This document shows positions 1 to 12,151 of a stretch of 64,000 nucleotides of DNA, piece by piece (the first letter of the stretch is position 1; each line of letters begins with the position of its first letter). The notes under the pieces are model-generated. The model was not told the DNA's origin. It ran no database searches and worked only from the letters and a program-made list of their open reading frames with translations. A program made the position numbers and the translations under genes. Source of the DNA: Neodontobutis hainanensis (taxonomy: Eukaryota; Chordata; Actinopteri; Gobiiformes; Odontobutidae); assembly GCA_024349245.1 (NCBI GenBank), contig JALDNG010000100.1:1-64000 (forward strand), in the 5' to 3' direction.

Positions 1-1364
1 TCTTCAGACACCTTAACACGCTACTAGAATATATCTGTGTACAATCAATAGACCTGACATGACCTGACCTGACATGTAGTTAGGCGTGTCTTCAGTCTCA
101 GGCCCTTATTGTCTTATGAGTCAGATTCATTTTCAGACAGTGGTGTTAATGAAGTAGGACTTTTTATTTATGAACGCCTGCTGCCTACTGATGACAAAGC
201 CAGATTCTTGTCTGAGGGTTTAGGTTTAGGTTCTCTTTTGTTAATGTCTTTTTGTGCAATTTTGTGCAAACTTCTGTCTTGGCCCACAAAAAACATGTTT
301 ATTACAAAATTGGAACAAAGGCAAGATTAAGAAATACATTTATAAACCAAAACATACTGCAGCTCAGGTGGGAAGCTACTTCCAAGATCCCCTCTAACAT
401 CAAAGCAACGCCATGGGGAGGTAACACGAGCGGACATCCAACTTAATGGACTGGGACACACTTCAGGAGCTGACGCGCCCACACTGCCTCAACAACAAGT
501 CCTGATCTGTACTGGGATAAGCACAAAAACCACACTATTATCACCTCCTTCACCTCTAGCCACAGACCAGAGCCAATTAAAGGCCTGTTTGTTCAGTGTT
601 GTTTGAAGCACAGGAACCAGCAGCAGCAGCTAATAAAGACAGCAAAGGGCCACATAACAATCAAGTTCAATGGAAAACAAACAGCTGTTTTTATTGGAGC
701 TAAGCCTCTTGTAGGTGGCAATAAAACCTGCACAATGAAATAAAGCCGGCTCAAAACTATAATCTGATTTGTGCTGTTGCTGGATACACTTAGACTAGCA
801 ATGAGTGAGAGGTGGGTAGCCATTACGGTTTAGACACATCTGGCATGTGTCAGGGCTAATGCGCCCCATCACAAGCACAAACACAGCCAGTGGTCTAAGC
901 GTCCCGGTCCCAGCTGCGATTATGAAGCTGCACTGATGCAATGGCCTTTGCATTTTAATATCATCATTTGCAAAAGTGTCCCAAGGGTTACGTTGATTGC
1001 TATGGGTCCTGTTGTACTGCTGACCTCAAAAGCTAGAGAAAGATATTTAGCTCAGTTTAGGTAGACAGCCTTATTCACGTCAAATCCAGGAGAAGCCACT
1101 TGTCTCCAAATTGAGAAAGACATTTAGAGTATCGCAGAAACCTCTTTTTATTCCCTATGTGTCATGCTGTTATTCTAAAAATTTGTTAAAATTAAAACAC
1201 ACAGCACCAGGTGCACACTTATCATTTGTTGTCCAATTTTTCTCATACATTCCACTCCCATATAAGTTCTGATTCTGCTCACTAACTTGTTCATCAATCA
1301 GGTCTGCATGTCAGGAATACAATATGTAATACATTTCAAGGGTTTTTGGGGTTTTGTTCCGAGG
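1..1364. other. Intergenic stretch, no gene seen
   Basis: AT-rich non-coding DNA. The open frames are short, have no recognisable family features and no credible splice context. I see no repeat that I can name here. Confidence 0.5.
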
Positions 1365-1500
1365 TGAGGAAAGGATGGAACGGGAAAGTTGACAGACGGA
1401 TTAGCGCAGCTTCTGCAGGTCGATGTACCGGTCTCTTGTGGTGAAGAAGGAGCTGAAAGGAGAAGCTCTCAATTTATGGTGAGCTGTGGCCCATGACAGA
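1365..1500 (+). mobile_element. LINE (non-LTR retrotransposon) reverse-transcriptase fragment
   Basis: Conceptual translation in two frames gives pieces of the C-terminal region of a common fish non-LTR retrotransposon ORF2: VDRRISAASAG, then after a frameshift MYRSLVVKKELKGEALNLW. In intact family members these are the adjacent segments with consensus like DRRIGAAS and YRSVVVKKELSRKAKLS. The copy is short, frameshifted and stopped, so it is a dead 3' fragment. The clade is not decided from this little sequence. Confidence 0.7.
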
Positions 1501-2795
1501 AAGGACAAGAAGAAGAAGAGCTGGAGGAAGTATTTCGCTTTAACTGCGCAAGGCTACCACTAGCCACTAACACAAGCGCCAAGGGAAAAGTGAAAGAGAC
1601 TAAGAACCTTTTTCTGTTTCGGATTTTTAGATGGTTTGGAGGGTAAAATACAGCAAGAGCGATCAGGTCTCAACACTGGACACAGGTGAGTTCAGTTCCA
1701 TTAGAGTTGAGTCTGTTCTCACCTGCGTCTGTGGTTTAACAGTAGCCGCTTAGCGTGCCCCTACTCTCAGCTGCATCTCCAGCATATAATTACAATTAGC
1801 GCAGAGAGGCAGTTTCTAAGTTAACAACAAAGGGTACTAAGACAACAAAATGCCCAAAAATCTTTCTAAACGCAATAGACCTGCCTCTTTAGCAGCAGGA
1901 GATGCCTCTTACAGTCTATTAACAATAAAACAAGGATTTAGTTTGTCTCCTATTTAAATGAAGACACTGTTGATTATTATCCACTTCAGATTGTTTTGGC
2001 AGTGATGAACAGACACTGATGCAGGGAGGGGTCTAAACAGAGCTGGAGCCTGTTAGAGTTCTTGTGGTTAATTGGGATCGTCTTGTTGTTATTGTTTCCT
2101 ACTAAGGATGTAACAATTCACTCAAAATACTATTCAATCAACAATTCAAGAGACAAATTAGAAGTGAACAAGTGCCTTTTTATTATTTCACAAATCAGAG
2201 CTCCAGACTAACTTTTTTCATCATCATCCCAGTACCGTCTCATAAGCCAGTTCCAACCGTCTCTAGGTAAATGTTCCCATATTTTTTTTAAATATAGGCT
2301 AAAGTTTGTCCATTTGTAAGTTTTTTAATAAACATAAATAAAATCTATATGTTCACATATAATTAAAGTACTTTGAATAACTGGATATTAACAAAGTTTA
2401 TTTAAAATTGCCAATAAATCTGCCTAAGATGGATTTTCACATTGTTAATTACTTTGTGTTCAATAATTAGTTCTCTAACTTTAACTGAGATCTAAAACCC
2501 TCTTTTAGATCAAACCCAATTAACATTGATCTCATGATTTTCTGTAAAACACCTGAATTTAATCAAAAATACTCTTACTTGTTTAATAGTTTTCTTTTTA
2601 TTGTTTATTAATAATAACAAGAATGAATTAACAGTAAAAATGTGTGTGGACCAGAAGTACTTCATAAAATAACCTTAAGTTGCAGAAAAACCCTAACCCT
2701 GGTCTTTACTCTCAGTGGCTGCAGAGACACAGAAGGCAGCACAGGGTCCACCAGAATATTATTTCATCTCTCTGACAATAATAACTCTGATGAGG
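1501..2795. other. Intergenic stretch, no gene seen
   Basis: AT-rich sequence with no exon-like open frame, no recognisable protein similarity and no tandem repeat of note. Confidence 0.45.
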
Positions 2796-2901
2796 CTCAG
2801 AGATGTTTCAGAGTCAGGACAACAGCAGCCACCGTATAATGTTTAGCCTCTTTGCTAACACATTACTGCTCACATTCTCTCTGTTCTCCACCGGTGACTG
2901 G
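2796..2901 (-). repeat. Inverted copy of a dispersed repeat also present at 21079-21184
   Basis: Read on the minus strand this segment aligns over roughly 100 bases with 21079-21184. Shared blocks include CTCAGAGATG, GAGTCAGGACA, AGCCTCTTTG, ACTGCTC and CATTCTCT. The homologue lies next to a block whose end starts CAGAGGTCTCCAAC, which resembles hAT transposon termini, so a hAT origin is likely but unproved. Confidence 0.6.
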
Positions 2902-3059
2902 ATATTTAGGATACTTTTTGTCCATTTTGGCTAAATTTCAGCACAAGACACAGACATGTTTTTGTTGTGGGCTTATTAAGTTCCGCTCATAATGTCTGCG
3001 CATAGCTGACTCGGCCTGGTACCGGTCTGTGCAGCAGCGGAAAAACACAGACGATGTCT

Positions 3060-3470
3060 GGTTTATGAAAAACCTAAAAGGATTTTCTACAAACACAACA
3101 TTCCAGTCAACTTTAAACCAGGGAACACCCTGCGTCAAAAACTGGTCCATCCTAAAGACAAGATCCCCACAAACAGAGTAATGTAGTTTATGCAGTTCAG
3201 TGAAGAGTGCAGTGACAGTTATGTCGGTGAAACGAAACAACAGCTTCACAAGAGGATGTATCAGCACAGAAGAGCCAATCCTGGAGGACCTGAGTCTGCA
3301 GTTCACCTCCACCTCAAAGACAAAGGACATTCCTTTGAAGACAGCAATGTCTGAATTTTGGCCAGAGAGGCCAGATGGTTTAAGAGAGGAGTGAAGGAAG
3401 CAATTTATGTGAAAAAGTAATTCCAAACTTTGCTGCGTTTAGAGGACGCCATGACTATTGAATGGTTCTT
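3060..3470 (+). mobile_element. Penelope-like element remnant with GIY-YIG endonuclease region
   Basis: Plus-strand translation reads, with interruptions, FYKHNIPVNFKPGNTLRQK, LVHPKDKIPTNRV, then after a stop CSDSYVGETKQQLHKRMYQH, ESAVHLHLKDKGHSFEDSNV and WFKRGVKEAIYVKK. This is the familiar C-terminal GIY-YIG nuclease region seen in many fish Penelope-like copies: the YVGETKQ block corresponds to the YIG half of the motif, with the conserved HR-type stretch after it. Several in-frame stops show that it is inactive. The long open frame on the opposite strand at 2938-3426 is a shadow of it. Confidence 0.8.
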
Positions 3471-5459
3471 TAATACGAACGATGACAGTCGAGTTGCAGT
3501 TTTTCACACGGATCCTTTGCTGCTCCACTGAGTGAGTAGCCTGGCCAGCCGCAACTAACTCTTTTTCTATTCAATACAAAGAAGTTAGGCTGGTACCCTG
3601 TTGCTTGCATTCAATTTCAAGGGCGGGGGTTACAGGAAAAATGTTAACCAATCAGAGAAACACCAGACGAAACACAAAAAAGACGACACTAGCCGAAAAC
3701 AAGGTTGTGTAGTGTTTTCAACAAGGAAGCCACGTGAACAGTGCTAGTTAACATGTCCAGTAGTAGAGCAGACACCAGAGCAGTTACGTAGTTTTTATAC
3801 TTTGCTGGTTATTCAACACTAGGGAGAGTGTTGGAATAAACGGCTTATTGGAAGCAGTATCCGCCAAGTTGAATGTTTTGGATGATACACTGATCCACAG
3901 CTACAGGAACCGCCTGGTTGAGGATATTGCTGCCAAGGTGTGTGTGTGTGTGTCAGGGGATTCACTTACTTTTTCTACTGCCATTTTGAAAGACAAGAAA
4001 TTTTTTGTCAAATGATTTTTAGACACATTACGTTTGTAATACCCTTGAATTAGATGAAGATCAGTTCACATTTTAAGACTAATTTATTCAGAAAGCAATG
4101 AAATTCCAAATTTTTGGTCGTATATGCTATTATTAGACAAATGGCAGCTGTCCCAATTTATTTGCTGCTGCATTTAAATCCTGAACTCTGTGGGACTCCT
4201 TCATTTGAATGGAAAATGGCATGGCTATTTGGAAGCAGGCCTCACCTTGACCGACAGATGAATGGGCATGTAAACTTCAGGATTACTTTTTATTCGACAT
4301 GCAAATATGTGTAGGACGGAAAATATGGAAATATGTTTCAAAAGCTTTGCCAGTCTCAAAGTCTACATCAATGAAATGTGGCAGTCAATTAGAAGTGAAC
4401 TTAACGCAACACTCAAGTCCCAGATCAAGATGTGTTACTAATGGACAAAAGGTAGTATGGAAATGTAGTAAATTATGCCAGAGTAACACCATTGGCTGTT
4501 TCCAGTATCAATGACAATGGCTGACACAAATTTTAAAGCTCATTTCCCAAAATGTTTTTCTGTGCCAACCACACCCCTTAACAGCAAAGCAACTTTTTCT
4601 GCTTTTGTTTAATTACAAAATAAAGTTAAGTTTAGAGTTTACCTTAATCAAACTTCTAGGAAACAGAATCACTATTAATCACGTGATTGGGACGGGACAG
4701 GAAAAAATGTAAGAGGGAGCAGATGACATTTGACAGCAGCGGAAACCACTTTATTTTGTTGGAGGCAGAATAGGACAGCATTAGAGCTGCACAACTTTAT
4801 CTGAATTCTCAAAGAAAGCTTCCCCTCAACAGCAGCTGATACACAGTTGGTTAAACATTCAATTAGATTAAGACAGTGACCAGTCTGAACATTAGAATCA
4901 GACATAATGGGCATAAATGGAATAAACATAACTTTCCAGATTAAAATTTTAATAAATTAGAAATAATTTGAGTAGGTTTATGTAATATGTGCTTTAAAGG
5001 ACTCACTTTCAGAAACCTTTTTATGCAACATGCTGTGATTTGTACTGTAGTTTTTACTGTGACTAACTGATTCCGGATAGAAAACACAACACGGGATTGG
5101 GACTGGACAAGATTTGATTCCCTCCCTCGTCACCCTCTTCAACAAATCAGCCATCAGCCCTCAAAATCTTTTACTGGTTAAAACTGTTATGGTTAGAAAG
5201 TGTAATACATACTTTCTTCATATTGTTAGTAAATGACTTTCTGAAGTGAAAGACCAAGTTATAATGGGCACCGTTCACTGTTGAGATTCAAAACACTAAA
5301 CCAGCAGATCTTTCCATAAGAAGCAAAAATGACTTACCTTTTACAACTATATCAATACCACAAAGCAAACTCCTACAGATTAAAAGATGGAGCAATGGAG
5401 TGAGGGAGTACACTCATTAACATTGAAGGTGGCACTGACCAACTTGGCAGTATCAGATA

Positions 5460-5487
5460 ACACACACACACACACACATACACACAG
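5460..5487. repeat. (CA)n microsatellite
   Basis: About 14 CA dinucleotides with one TA interruption. Confidence 0.9.
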
Positions 5488-6075
5488 GTATATGCATGGG
5501 TTGTCGGACACAATCAGGAAGAGTTGTTGTAGTAGAGTGTCCCGTTTCCAGTCCTGACAACCAACTGCAGGTGAAAGTGGTAACAGAGAAGCACCGGAGT
5601 TGAGGGAGAATGGAGATAAGAAGCAACACTGCAGTAAAGGGTCATGGGGTTTGTGTGCGATGCATCATGAGCTGCACACACGAAACGTGGCTGAGAAATC
5701 GGAGCTTATAGCTTTTCCTTGTCTTCTCAATAACATTTACCAATAAACACCACCGATACAGAAACAATCGCAAGATCTGGTGTCTGTTAATGGAGCTTAT
5801 TCATGTTACTGATAATTATAATTCATCTTTATGTGTAAAACATCATGCTCCAGTAGCAGAGGCAGAAATCACAGTGAATTAACCAAACATGAAGCAAAAT
5901 AGTCACACAAACTTCTAGCTTACTTCTTGTTTGTGTTGCTTAGTGTAATTTCAACTTCAGTGTCAGACCAATGTGACTTGCGATATTTTCAAATACAGAG
6001 AACAGACAAATATAATTTCTCTGTAAGCAGACATATCCAGCGCTGGAAAAGACACTATCTCCTATTTATCAGTAG

Positions 6076-6140
6076 CCAATAATTTCTTGATGACGTCAGT
6101 GTAGACCAATGGGAGGTTCTTTAACTCGAGCCCTATAAAG
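6076..6140 (+). promoter_or_regulatory. Promoter-like cluster: CCAAT, CRE, CCAAT, TATA
   Basis: CCAAT occurs at 6076-6080 and 6106-6110, a perfect CRE palindrome TGACGTCA at 6091-6098, and a TATA-type CTATAAAG at 6133-6140. The order and spacing resemble a plus-strand RNA polymerase II core promoter, with transcription expected near 6165. No recognisable coding exon follows, although a pyrimidine-rich tract ending in ACAG at 6244 could be a splice acceptor. This could be a promoter of a non-coding RNA, an LTR relic or chance. Confidence 0.3.
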
Positions 6141-7902
6141 ATTCTGAGCAAACTTCCAGGATGTGGTAAACATTCTCATCTATCAAAACCCTTAATCATA
6201 AAGCTTAGATGAGGTTTTACTGTTTCTTTTTTTCCCCCCACAGATGAATCCAATTACAACATAGACGATTACACAATTGTCCTCAAATAAAAGAAAACAA
6301 ATCTGATATTTTCTGTTTAAATGACACTATTTGAAGGAAATGCAAAGCCATACTGTACGGGTTTGCTCCCAAATGTGCCTGTCCTGCTTCTGTGCCATAA
6401 TCCTTGTCACCTGCTGTTACATTGAGGATGGCATTAAAAAATGTAAACATTAAAATTGTTCAGGGAAAAGCACATAGCTAACATTTTATGCAACATTGCC
6501 CAACTTTGCTTAATGTTTCCGATACGTTTTATGGAAACGTCTAGAGACCGTCCATATGTTAACACTTAAGAGCCATTGTTTGCTCGGCCATGTCCCAGGC
6601 CTAATAAAAAGTGATCACATGGTTGCACAAGCCCTTAAGGAAAAGAACAACATTCAGGTTCCAGTCATGGTAGTGACAGTCAGACTAGCTATTTTTAAGG
6701 ACTCTTGGAATGTCAACTATTTCAGGTGGGGACTCCCTTTTGTTTGAAGACCAGAAAATACAGGTCAAAAGGAATTAAAGCACTTGCAATGTATGCAAAA
6801 ACGGTTATGTTTACTTGCTGCACTCGTTTCCAACAGTTTGTGTATTCTGTTTAATGTCACAGCTTCTGATAGTGTTTAATGCAATGAGGATAGCAAATGC
6901 AAAGTTTTAAATTCATAAAAAGTGAGACATAATATCATGACTATCTAAAACAATCAAAGGGAATTAGCCAAACATTAAGGAGTTAAAAGTAGTATTTTGA
7001 ACATCAACTAACAGTGCTGAAGCAATGTGCTGCCAATAATAACAACTGACCAGGAAATCAAGTCTCAGCTTTTGCTTATTGGCAGGTCAATGAGGAGCGA
7101 GCAGTAGATAGAAAGCACTGACGGAGAGAAAATAAAAAGTATTGAATGATGAATGTGAAATTAACACAAGTCAAACGTTTTTGTTTTGGGGAATGTAAAC
7201 ACAGGATAAAGTAAACTATTTAACCACAAAGGCTTAAGATCAAACAGTCCCTACAATAGATCTGCCTTGGGGCATTTTCACACTAGGCCAACCATTCCGT
7301 GCCCAGGCCTGAAACGCCCTTTAAGTCAAGTTTGTTTAGCTGATGTAAGCGCTCTCATCATTGCTTGAGAAAGAAAAGCTTCAAGGTTTGAGTGCAGTTG
7401 GTAGAGGTGTGCCACGGCATGAAACAGTTGCTCACACATGCGCAGTAGCACTACTACAACCTGTGTGCATGACGTAATATATGCAACAGTGTCCTTTTAC
7501 ACAATAGTGGGAAAAAGGTCACAATGTTCTGATGGTGAAATCTGGCTGGATGAGAGCATCCAAAAACAATTGGACAACAGAGAATATGAAGATTGCTTAG
7601 CATTCATTCTCCACTATACCGCACACGTGTTGAGGGATTCTGAGCTTCTTGTAAAGAAACAGCGCATTGATGACGAAGGAGCCCGCCGCCACTCGGATGG
7701 ATGATGCAACTGGGCCCAGGCACGGATTGTTTCTGCAGGTGTGAGTGCAGGACAGTGGGGAAAGAGACCCTTCCTCAATCATGCATGGCACGAAACGGTT
7801 CAAATGACCCTGGTGTGAGTGTTCCCATAGACAATAGCTGCAGCTTCAACACAATAATCCAATATTTAATACATATTAACTGGCCAATGAATGAATGAAT
7901 GA

Positions 7903-8013
7903 ATAACTGGCCATTGTCTGAGGTGTACCCCCGAAGGCACAAAGTTGCTGGGATAGGCTCCAGTCACATACGACCCATACGACCCATAATGGGAACAAGA
8001 GAAGAAAATTTAT
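7903..8013 (+). repeat. L2-like LINE or SINE 3' tail
   Basis: Contains the block GCTGGGATAGGCTCCAG, followed by degenerate CATACGACCC copies and AATGGGA. This is the usual 3' end of a very common fish L2-like repeat. A second copy lies in the opposite orientation at 14395-14505. Confidence 0.65.
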
Positions 8014-8429
8014 GACTAAATAATAAACAGTAGCCTACAGTACTGAAAAACAGGACTGTCGTAATTTCATATCTTTATTCCTGTTGAAATTTATTTACAT
8101 TTAGGCATCTCTTTCGAAGCCATGGCTCCGGTTAACATGCCCTTCCCCTTAGCCTTTCCTCTCAATGTGTAAGAAAACCCCTTCGCCTTGCATGAGAAGG
8201 GCTTAGGAGTAGATGGGATTTGGCCTGTCCCAGATTTTGTATGAATTTGTTTAACTTTGTTTAACAGGGTAACAAAGCAGGTTACTAAATAACTTAAAGC
8301 AGCACTTTGCAGGTCTGGCAGTTTCTTCGCTGTTTTTGTTCGTATTTTTCCCAATAGAACGCCTCCTACAGCTTTGGTGTAATGTTTAAAAACACTGTCA
8401 TAAAAATAAAAAAAATCACAGGTGATGAG
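8014..8429. other. Intergenic stretch, no gene seen
   Basis: A 113-aa minus-strand frame spans 8091-8432, but it runs into the adjacent transposon boundary, has low complexity at its C-terminus and resembles no family. I treat the stretch as non-coding. Confidence 0.4.
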
Positions 8430-8438
8430 CATCTTTTG

Positions 8439-8782
8439 TAGCCTGGTTCTACCAGACTCTCGTACATTTCATTTGTACAGAGAGTCTGGCCTCGCTCCAT
8501 TGACAAGCGTTTACTTCCTTGAATGCGGGAACTCTGTTGAAGTTTAAAACTATTGGATCTGCCCAGAGTCACAGGATCTGCCATAGCCAATCGCTAACGT
8601 GTGGTCGCGGACGTATGTCATGCGCCGAAACCGACCGGAAACAACAAGTCACTCCCTCTGTTCGCTGATTGGTCCTACAAAAAATTGATTTCTGGAAACC
8701 TAAGAATATACAGCGATTCCAGACTAAGTACTAAAGCGAAATGAAATTGAGCGGAAGTACGTAGGAGGGCGGAGCCAGGCTA
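8439..8782. mobile_element. Non-autonomous DNA transposon (MITE) with target-site duplication
   Basis: A 344-bp element bounded by inverted termini TAGCCTGG and CCAGGCTA. It is flanked by a perfect 9-base direct repeat CATCTTTTG at 8430-8438 and 8783-8791. Just inside the left end is a hairpin: CCAGACTCTCGTACA pairs with TGTACAGAGAGTCTGG at about 8450-8489. There is no transposase frame. An 8-9 bp duplication fits hAT (8), Merlin (8-9) or MULE (9) families; I cannot choose from the termini alone. Confidence 0.75.
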
Positions 8783-8791
8783 CATCTTTTG

Positions 8792-9623
8792 ACCATGAGC
8801 AACCGCTTTCTCTGCTTTAGCTTCTTTTTTGCTGGGTTGGCTGCCATGATGACTGGGATGAGTGTATATGTGTGTAGTGTCATAAACCAATTTGAATCTC
8901 AAAATGAGCTATTAACCCATCACAATGACTCTAAAGCTGTTTTGTTAAGATGAAAATCCTGCAAAGTGTCTCTTCAAGCAAACATCTCAGCAAACTAATG
9001 CACCCAGGTCCGTATCTGTACTGCTAAAGCTTGATTAGTGCATTCTCCAAAACGGGTCACTCATTATACAGTACAGGTGGGTTATTTGTGGATGTATTAA
9101 TAGTCATTTTGACAGTTTTAGTATCTACGTTCTTTTCCAAACCAATTGATGACATACGTCTGTCCAGGGCCCATAAGTAACATTGTATATCCAAAACTAT
9201 AGAAAAATACACTGCAGATACTGGTATATATGGGAATATAATACCACAGAAAACCAAGTGTACACAGACTCTTCCCTTTTCCCAAAACCTCTATTTCATG
9301 ACTGTATAGTAGTCAATCTGATCCTGCTTTTGGTGCAGTGTACACTCCCTTTGAGACTCCTCAAACAGCACACGAGGATAAAAGTGACTAAAAGTGTAAT
9401 AAACCCGCAAGAACTACAAGCATATGTTTGGGACAGATGCAGAGGCGTATGGTAAAAGTGCGGAGATGTCGCAGCTCTTGACAGTTATTACATAAGAACA
9501 ACGGTTTCTCGAAGTCACTGCTATCGAGCAATTAAGCTATCTTTGATTTTAAAATAAAAATATATTTTATACGGCAACTATTTTCTGTATTTTGTTAACT
9601 TGATGTCTTCTGTTTGCTCTTAC
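8792..9623. other. Intergenic stretch, no gene seen
   Basis: No exon or named repeat recognised. The short frames here have no splice or family support. If the minus-strand exon at 9624 is real, this is its first intron. Confidence 0.4.
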
Positions 9624-9975
9624 CTCTCTCCGCATGCAGTCTGCAGAAGGGTTGTCTAAACCCAGGAAGAAGAACAAGCAGTGAATATCCACAGACAGTT
9701 GTCTCCTGCTAACTGTTAGCACTCAACGTTTATTTTTAGCGGTAGCGGCTAACAGCGCGTGTTTATCTTCTTCCAAAACCAGTGTCATAAACTGTGGGTA
9801 AAAGGTGCTGTTTTAAAAAGTCGCGCTAAAACCGAGATTATTACTCTGTTGGTGCTGCTTACGTGCAACATCAAAATACAGGGAGATAAATGATTAGCCA
9901 CCGACCTGACTGCATGGCTCTAACACTGGACTGACTGGGCAAAGTAGAATTGAGGGTGTTTGTAGAACTTCCGGT
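9624..9975 (-). promoter_or_regulatory. Candidate promoter and non-coding first exon of a minus-strand gene (OSBPL8 by synteny)
   Basis: On the minus strand a good 5' splice site, GAGAGAG followed by GTAAGAG, lies at 9624/9623. Upstream of it is a CpG-rich patch (GCGCG, GTCGCGC, AGCGGTAGCGG on the plus strand) and an ETS/GABP site, ACTTCCGG at 9967-9974, typical of housekeeping start regions. In human, OSBPL8 lies head-to-head with ZDHHC17 and starts with non-coding exons, so OSBPL8 is the natural candidate. No OSBPL8 coding exon is visible in the window, so the identity rests on synteny only. Confidence 0.4.
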
Positions 9976-9989
9976 TTGAATTTTCACAA

Positions 9990-11458
9990 GAAATGCCGAT
10001 TAATGTTTACAATGGAAATGGGCCACTGTAGTAAATTAGAAACACGTTCTTATTTACTGAAGAATGATTTTATTTGCGTAGGTTAAATATTTTGTCATAA
10101 TTTCACTATTTAGCATTAATGATTAAAGGTGTTGCACAAAAACCCAGTGTTGTTACTCTAGTAAAAAAGTCTTATAGGATTTTACCATTATCTACGATAC
10201 AATTCTATACAATTCTAAAACCATTATCTTCAATTGGAAGTGTGTTTTCCTATAAGATTTCTTAGACATAATGAATAATTATATAAATTTTAAATAGAAT
10301 AAATTCTAATAAAATAAATGTTTTCTAATCCACTAGTGTCGAGTCAGTTTCACCATAGGTCATAAAGTATAATTATAGATTATTTTTTATTAATCTAAAA
10401 ATGTCTTCACAATACAATTTATTTATATATATATTTATTTTGAGACCTAATTATAGAATTCAAAATTCCATTTGTTTTCCCTAAAATGCAACACAATGTT
10501 TGAGAAAACAAAAGTTGTTTTATTTACAATTTATGACGTCATCTAGTTAGGGAAACAAATGGTATTAACAATGAGGCAGTGCAACTCTCTATTCCCCTGA
10601 TTTGTTGTTTGTCTCTTTAATTGTGTCCAGAGACAGTTTAGTATGCCCCAATTGGTATAGCCCCAAAGAAATCAAATTCACAGACACCTAAATCCTGATT
10701 CTTTGTGTAGAACTGAAACACTATGTTAATGCATGGGTTAGGGGCAGTCTGTGGCGCTAACCCTGAATTGACTTTTATTTTGAAGAACAAACATCCATGT
10801 CTCTAAACGTTGGACTTGATGGCACTCTGTAAGCCCTATGATTTCTACATAAACTAAATTGTGTAAATGTAAATCCTCATTCAGGTTATATATAGTAAAA
10901 AAATACTCTTGCTATAATGTTATAACACTACTCCTTATACTTAAAATGTAGACTTTATGTAACATTTCACTTCAACAAAAACTGATTGTTGTAGAATTGA
11001 GACTACTACAACAGTCTGAACACACGGAAAGATAAACACTGACATCTAGTGGTTTTTGATTCTTTATTTTTCTTAGGTCATAATGAAAGAGGAGGTGGAG
11101 AATATGAGGAGCATAAAATAGCGTCCCTCCCTGTATTTATTATTTATAGCAACACTGTTAAACCTTTCAGAATTTAGGACATCTTGACACACTAAACACT
11201 GCACATAAAAGGTGTGCACAGCTGTAAGAAGTATATACAATGTGTGTTATGTGTTTTCAGGAGAGAACTGAGCCAGAATAAAAGTTACATTGGTTGCAAC
11301 GTCTATAAATTGTTTCTGTTTCATGTTCATATATTCATGTATAGTGTGATGCTTTAGGTATTTAATTTGTTATATTATACATTATGTTATATAAGATTGT
11401 GGTTTTGGCTTATTACAGCAATTAGCAATTTCTGTATTAATTTCGTAGCCTATGTAGG

Positions 11459-11507
<49 letters not shown>

Positions 11508-12100
11508 AGAACAGTGCAGTTGGCATCATTCAATTAGAAATAATGAAGTTTATGACAAAAGTGTAGTGTAGTAGTTTGACATTTGCTTTCACAATATAAA
11601 ATATCACAATACAAAACCAGTACAATAAATAAATAAATGTTGTGATATAAAAAGTGTCACTATATTGTTCTTGCTAAAGAATGTAGTTTTGTTTTAGCAA
11701 CAGAGTCCTGCAAATAGACCTCTAGCTCAGTCTCAAGAAAGGCACCACATAGAAAGCCTCATTTAAAATTGTTGTATTATGGCTGTTAGTGTTTTTTTAT
11801 ATTTTCTTTTTAATTAATTTTTTAATTGTTGCCCAAAAATGTGTATTAGCTATTTGTAATTTTCTGTTCTCGTCTGCATTTACAATGAGACATCACAATA
11901 CATGTTACATACACATAAATGATCCCCTTTACAACAACAAAATAAATAATCCTCTATGTCAAAAATGGGCGCAGCTTTGGTCCTGGGCGTGTTCTGTCCT
12001 GATGATGAGTAACATAATTACTGCTGCAGTGACTGATGTGACTCCTCTCCATCTCTCTGTTCAAATCTCTCTCCGTCCTCTCTGTTCTCTTCACGGACCT
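9990..12100. other. Intergenic region upstream of ZDHHC17
   Basis: AT-rich sequence with a trinucleotide microsatellite and no recognised exon. It probably separates two divergent promoters. The long frames at 11789-12349 on both strands overlap the ZDHHC17 first exon in wrong frames and are not credible genes. Confidence 0.45.
11463..11506. repeat. (ATT)n microsatellite
   Basis: About 14 perfect ATT/TTA trinucleotide units. Confidence 0.95.
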
Positions 12101-12151
12101 GTCCCCCTTCTGTTTGTTTTCCCCTTTTACTGCTTCTTGTTGTTTCCCACA

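Larger units (their letters stand above)
3471..7902. other. Gene-poor stretch with minor repeats
   Basis: No coding exon was recognised. 3536-3605 contains an imperfect inverted repeat (GCCAGCC...AACTAAC against GTTAGGCTGGTACC) that may be a decayed MITE end. 7268-7815 has divergent inverted termini (TTCACACTAGG against CCTGGTGTGAGTG, both near a CGTGCC motif) and may be an old non-autonomous DNA element; the 88-aa frame inside it at 7438-7704 matches no family I know. Confidence 0.4.

Noticed and set aside
2938..3426. 162-aa minus-strand ORF
   Set aside because: It is the antisense shadow of the Penelope GIY-YIG remnant, whose blocks are clear on the plus strand.
8091..8432. 113-aa minus-strand ORF
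   Set aside because: No recognisable family, low-complexity Lys/Gly C-terminus and no splice support.
9641..9683. Plus-strand terminal exon reading SAEGLSKPRKKNKQ-stop after a GCATGCAG acceptor
   Set aside because: No family match and no upstream partner exon; the same sequence is better explained as a minus-strand 5' exon with a GTAAGAG donor and CpG-rich promoter.
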